Source: Desulfobacter postgatei 2ac9 (GTDB taxonomy: Bacteria; Desulfobacterota; Desulfobacteria; Desulfobacterales; Desulfobacteraceae). Taken from it: DNA of 64,000 bases. The DNA is taken from the NCBI RefSeq assembly GCF_000233695.2, contig NZ_CM001488.1, forward strand, positions 3,645,601 through 3,709,600, written 5' to 3'. The position numbers and the translations under genes were made by a program. Under the pieces are notes generated by a model that saw nothing but the letters and a program-made list of their open reading frames with translations, was not told where the DNA came from and did no database searches. How positions within the stretch are numbered: position 1 is the stretch's first letter; every line of letters starts with the position of its first letter. Of the stretch, positions 63,696-64,000 are shown piece after piece.

Positions 63696-64000
63696 TCATA
63701 CCTCAATCTGTTTGAGGATATTTTCCACCACCTTTTCAAATGCGTCTTTAAAAGGACCGGGCGCCTCATACATCATCACGGGCACACCGTCATCTCCGGA
63801 TTCCACGACGCGGGTGTCAAAGGGGATGGACCCTAAGAAATTTAAGCCCTGTGCCTTGGCGGTTTTTTCTCCGCCGCCGCTTTTAAAAAGATCAATATGC
63901 TTATTGCAGTGGGGACAGGTATATCCGGCCATGTTTTCAATTATACCAAGAGTTTGCATTTTTACGGTTTTACAAAATGAGATGGATTTGCGGACGTCTG
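63696..64000 (-). CDS. Mrp/ApbC-type iron-sulfur cluster carrier ATPase, C-terminal part (runs off the window)
   Basis: Only the last 101 or so codons are in the window; the frame stays open to the right edge (DVRKSISFCKTVKMQTLG). LGIIENMAGYTCPHC carries the CxxC that holds a bridging 4Fe-4S cluster in the Mrp/NBP35 dimer, and GEKTAKAQGLNFLGSIPFD is the family continuation. The P-loop lies outside the window. It is the upstream gene of the dGTPase-UPF0280 run. Confidence 0.85.
   Translation of the reverse strand, partial: DVRKSISFCKTVKMQTLGIIENMAGYTCPHCNKHIDLFKSGGGEKTAKAQGLNFLGSIPFDTRVVESGDDGVPVMMYEAPGPFKDAFEKVVENILKQIEV

Noticed and set aside
1-64000. CRISPR array, rRNA or tRNA genes
   Set aside because: No regularly spaced repeats, rRNA core sequence or cloverleaf with a T-loop was recognised on reading; a covariance-model scan was not possible.

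Overview
The window looks like chromosomal DNA of a Gram-negative anaerobe of the Desulfobacterota, most likely a marine sulfate reducer of the Desulfobacteraceae. That assignment is an inference from protein style and gene content: plant-type DapB, the CimA route to isoleucine, DHH-CBS and UPF0280 proteins, giant multi-domain glycosyltransferases, CmoAB and a di-haem peroxidase. No sulfate-respiration gene or rRNA is present to prove it. I saw no tRNA, rRNA or CRISPR array.

Left part (1-10.4 kb) is an accessory region. It opens with a decayed type I restriction locus: two copies of the 5' end of hsdR flank an intact AlbA_2/HATPase gene, and the second copy is frameshifted and truncated. Two very large glycosyltransferases (1080 and 1028 residues) follow. 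Between and around them lie fragments of at least seven other genes or elements: three Rpn-nuclease pieces, rfbC, a RayT transposase, a FitA-like antitoxin, an IS605-like end and a group II intron leader.

10.4-24.9 kb is housekeeping. A minus-strand operon runs plsB, a MurU/AmgK-like fusion, dapB, a DUF1232-DnaJ protein and a small membrane protein. A namZ-like exo-muramidase gene lies next to it, so a MurNAc salvage route may be encoded here. Then come hisC-cmk-rpsA-sppA on the plus strand, and a YrdC-family gene and pfkA on the minus strand.

25-36 kb carries guaB-dnaE, a BON lipoprotein, a TerB-DnaJ protein, a small acidic protein, valS and nadC. At 36-40.9 kb there is a permuted papain-fold (YiiX-like) exported protein, a DUF4214 gene split by an IS630-family element, and a receiver-GGDEF protein divergent from lepA.

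42.7-48.5 kb is a minus-strand branched-chain amino acid operon, ilvD-ilvB-ilvN-cimA. It is preceded by a 29-codon leader peptide gene dominated by Ile, Val and Leu codons, a hairpin inside that gene and a strong terminator. This is a textbook attenuator layout that can be read directly from the sequence.

48.5-52.5 kb is again rich in relics (receiver fragment, actin-like ParM-type fragment, internally deleted ISAs1 transposase). It also holds larB and a NarX-like kinase that has lost both its 5' end and its phospho-acceptor helix but still sits before an intact LuxR-type regulator. 52.5-64 kb contains a di-haem peroxidase, cmoA-cmoB, arginase, a fused MrfA-MrfB-like repair helicase/exonuclease, a DHH-CBS protein, UPF0280, a dGTPase and the C-terminal part of an Mrp ATPase that runs off the window.

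The items most worth attention are the ilv attenuator, the MrfA-MrfB fusion, the NamZ plus MurU-AmgK pairing, the H-box-less kinase, and the two graveyards of gene fragments.
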